Positions 5,786 to 7,572 of a DNA stretch of 7,572 nt are shown here, in pieces (positions within the stretch are counted from its first letter, which is position 1; each line of letters starts with the position of its first letter). The notes under the pieces were generated by a model. The model was not told where the DNA came from. It worked only from the letters and a program-made list of their open reading frames with translations, and ran no database searches. Source of the DNA: an uncultured Microbacterium sp. (GTDB lineage: Bacteria > Actinomycetota > Actinomycetes > Actinomycetales > Microbacteriaceae); NCBI GenBank assembly GCA_947647645.1, contig CANSLE010000113.1, positions 1-7,572 on the forward strand, given 5' to 3'. The translations under genes and the position numbers were made by a program.

Positions 5786-7474
5786 GTGGGCTTTATCGAC
5801 ATCTCTGCCGTCTCGTTCGTGCTGCCCGACGGGCGACCGCTGCTGGACGAGGTCACGTTCCGCGTCGCCGACGGCAAGACCACCGCCCTGATCGGCCAGA
5901 ACGGGGCCGGCAAGACGACGCTGCTGCGACTCATCCGCGGCGAGCTCGCCCCGCGCGCCGGGGCGATCACGATCGACGGCGGCCTCGGCGTCATGGACCA
6001 GTTCGTCGGCCACGGCGCGGCGCAGCAGACCATTCACGACCTGCTCATCGCCGTTGCGCCGGCTCGGGTCGCCGCCGCGGCGCGAGAGCTCGAGGATGCC
6101 GAGGCGGCCCTCATCGACCGCGACGATCTGGACACCCAGATGCGCTACGCGACGGCGCTCGCCGACTACGCCGAGGCCGGCGGCTACGCGTACGAGACCG
6201 TGTGGGACACCTGCACCATCGCAGCCCTCGGCATCCCCTTCGCGCGCGCCCGCTCCCGCGAGCTGACGACACTGTCGGGCGGCGAGCAGAAGCGTCTCGC
6301 GCTCGAAGCCCTTCTGCGGGGGCCCGATGAGGTGCTGCTGCTGGACGAGCCCGACAACTACCTCGATGTCCCCGGCAAACGCTGGCTCGAGGATCGCCTG
6401 CGCGAGACCGCCAAGACCGTGCTGCTCGTCTCCCACGACCGCGAGCTGCTCGCGCGCGCCGCCGACCGTATCGTCACGCTCGAATCCGGAGGCGCCGGCA
6501 GCAGTGCCTGGGTGCACGGCGGCGGCTTCGACAGCTACCATGCCGCGCGAGAGGACCGGATGGCCCGACTCGACGAACTGCGCCGCCGCTGGGACGAACA
6601 GCACCTCAAACTGCAACGCTTCGTCGCCGATATGAAGGCGAAGGCGGCCGCCAGCGACGAGTTCGCCTCGCGCTACCGAGCCGCCCAGACCCGACTCCGG
6701 CGCTTCGAAGAGGCCGGTCCGCCTCAGGAGCGCCCTCCCGCGCAGAACCTCGATCTGCGCCTGCGCGGCGCGCGCACCGGAAAACGCGTCGTCGTCGCCG
6801 AGCGACTGGAGCTGACCGGCCTGATGAAGCCGTTCGACCTGGAGGTCTGGTTCGGTGACCGCATCGCCGTGCTCGGGTCGAACGGGTCGGGCAAGTCGCA
6901 CTTCCTGCGACTGCTCGCCCGCGGCGGCACCGACCCCGATGCCCTCCTCGGCCACATCACCGGGATCGGCGCTGCGCTCGATCCGGTCGCTCACACGGGA
7001 CGCGCCGTGCTCGGAGCCCGCGTGAGCCCGGGCTGGTTCGCGCAGACGCACCGGCATCCGGAGTACGCGGGACGGTCGCTTCTCGACATCCTGCATCGCG
7101 GCGATGATCGCAGATCGGGCATGCCGAGGGAAGCCGCGAGCTCCGCGCTCGACCGGTACGGTCTGGTCCGTCACGCCGAGCAGACCTTCGACAGCCTGTC
7201 GGGCGGGCAGCAGGCGCGGTTGCAGGTGCTGTTGCTGGAGCTGTCGGGCGCGACGCTGCTGCTGCTGGACGAGCCGACCGACAACCTCGATCTCGTCTCG
7301 GCCGAAGCGCTCGAGGATGCGCTCGGGCGCTTCGAGGGCACGGTGCTGGCCGTCACGCACGACCGCTGGTTCGCCCGCTCCTTCGACCGCTTCGTGGTGT
7401 TCGGCGCCGACGGTCGTGTGGGGGAATCCGATGAACCGATCTGGGACGAGGCGCGGGTCGCGCGGGAGCGGTAG
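5786..7474 (+). CDS. ABC-F family ATP-binding cassette protein (duplicated ABC ATPase, soluble)
   Basis: The product has 562 residues, two ABC ATPase domains in one chain and no membrane segment, which is the ABC-F layout; characterised members act on the ribosome, as translation factors or in antibiotic protection. Domain 1: Walker A GQNGAGKTT (37-45), LSGGEQKRLALEALL (163-177), Walker B VLLLDE (183-188), DEPDNYLD and switch His217. Linker: charged helical segment (about 253-310), rich in Arg, Lys, Glu and Ala, as in ABC-F interdomain linkers. Domain 2: Walker A GSNGSGKSH (364-372), LSGGQQARLQ (471-480), Walker B LLLLDE (491-496), DEPTDNLD and His525. The two catalytic glutamates, E188 and E496, are present. 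Oddities are DEPDNYLD instead of the usual DEPTNHLD, and His after GKS in the second P-loop. I cannot assign a specific subfamily (EttA, Uup or resistance type) or drug. It is separated from guaB by the palindromic element. Confidence 0.93.
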   Translation: MGFIDISAVSFVLPDGRPLLDEVTFRVADGKTTALIGQNGAGKTTLLRLIRGELAPRAGAITIDGGLGVMDQFVGHGAAQQTIHDLLIAVAPARVAAAARELEDAEAALIDRDDLDTQMRYATALADYAEAGGYAYETVWDTCTIAALGIPFARARSRELTTLSGGEQKRLALEALLRGPDEVLLLDEPDNYLDVPGKRWLEDRLRETAKTVLLVSHDRELLARAADRIVTLESGGAGSSAWVHGGGFDSYHAAREDRMARLDELRRRWDEQHLKLQRFVADMKAKAAASDEFASRYRAAQTRLRRFEEAGPPQERPPAQNLDLRLRGARTGKRVVVAERLELTGLMKPFDLEVWFGDRIAVLGSNGSGKSHFLRLLARGGTDPDALLGHITGIGAALDPVAHTGRAVLGARVSPGWFAQTHRHPEYAGRSLLDILHRGDDRRSGMPREAASSALDRYGLVRHAEQTFDSLSGGQQARLQVLLLELSGATLLLLDEPTDNLDLVSAEALEDALGRFEGTVLAVTHDRWFARSFDRFVVFGADGRVGESDEPIWDEARVARER

Positions 7475-7494
7475 CCCGTCCCGCGGCATCCGGC
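7471..7494 (+). repeat. 24-bp direct repeat, copy 2, overlapping the ABC-F gene stop codon
   Basis: Exact second copy of the unit at 5557-5580, again with TAG serving as the stop codon of the upstream gene. It includes CGCGGCATCC (7482-7491), which forms the left outer arm of the element after guaB. Confidence 0.9.
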
Positions 7495-7510
7495 ACGACG
7501 GCGACACGCG

Positions 7511-7572
7511 GCGAGAAACCGCCTTCCGCGCGAGAAACACGCAGGGGAGTGGTTTCTCGCTGCGCATGCGGT
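7511..7572. repeat. Second double-hairpin element, truncated by the window end
   Basis: GCGAGAAAC occurs at 7511-7519 and 7530-7538, and its reverse complement GTTTCTCGC at 7552-7560. The last two bases (7571-7572, GT) start where a fourth copy is expected. Spacing is 19 nt on the left and 19 nt on the right, the same as in the element after guaB, although the core motif differs. GCGAGAAACCGC (7511-7522) predicts GCGGTTTCTCGC from 7568; the first five bases, GCGGT, are seen. A terminator or 3'-stabiliser role for the ABC-F gene is possible. Confidence 0.75.

Noticed and set aside
5651..7567. 638-codon open frame on the minus strand across the ABC-F gene
   Set aside because: Antisense shadow of a gene with all ABC motifs; it runs through both palindromic elements and shows no recognisable domain.
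7475..7572. Insertion sequence end or attachment site after the ABC-F gene
   Set aside because: No transposase or integrase, no tRNA gene and no target-site duplication is visible; the inverted motifs fit the small palindromic element better.

Overview
The window reads as ordinary chromosome from a high-GC actinobacterium. Family Microbacteriaceae, and within it Microbacterium, is my best guess. The grounds are the very high GC content, the GTG/TTG start codons with strong AGGAG-type ribosome binding sites, the style of the proteins, and the abundance of the heptamer GGATGCC. The genus is inferred from memory of similar sequences, not proved.

Left part (1-3845, minus strand): a tightly packed operon, transcribed right to left, for a branched-chain-amino-acid-type (HAAT/Liv) ABC importer. 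The order is livH (permease 1), livM (permease 2), livG (ATPase 1), livF (ATPase 2, cut by the window edge). Junctions are a 5-nt gap or 4-nt overlap (livH/livM), an 11-nt overlap (livM/livG) and a 4-nt overlap (livG/livF), so translational coupling is likely. No substrate-binding protein gene is visible; it may lie beyond position 1. LivH is unusual in carrying a signal peptide and an extracytoplasmic beta-sandwich-like domain before its permease core.

Middle (3846-4057): a 212-bp divergent intergenic region between livH and guaB, with one plausible -10 box for guaB and a few short palindromes. Then guaB (4058-5560, plus strand), a full-length IMP dehydrogenase with paired CBS domains and all key catalytic residues.

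Right part: a 225-bp intergenic region dominated by a striking nested inverted repeat. It has four exact copies of a 12-mer, two direct and two inverted, inside outer arms of CGCGGCATCC. Next is a 562-residue ABC-F ATPase gene (5786-7474, plus strand). After its stop, the same 24-bp sequence that overlaps the guaB stop codon recurs exactly. It is followed by a second double-hairpin element with a different core motif but the same 19-nt spacing, cut off by the window end. These two elements are the most novel material here and look like members of an intergenic repeat family placed at gene 3' ends.

Apart from livM, whose start is ambiguous (ATG or GTG), every gene here begins with GTG or TTG. 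The Liv operon and the two right-hand genes have no evident shared pathway; guaB and the ABC-F gene are housekeeping-type neighbours.
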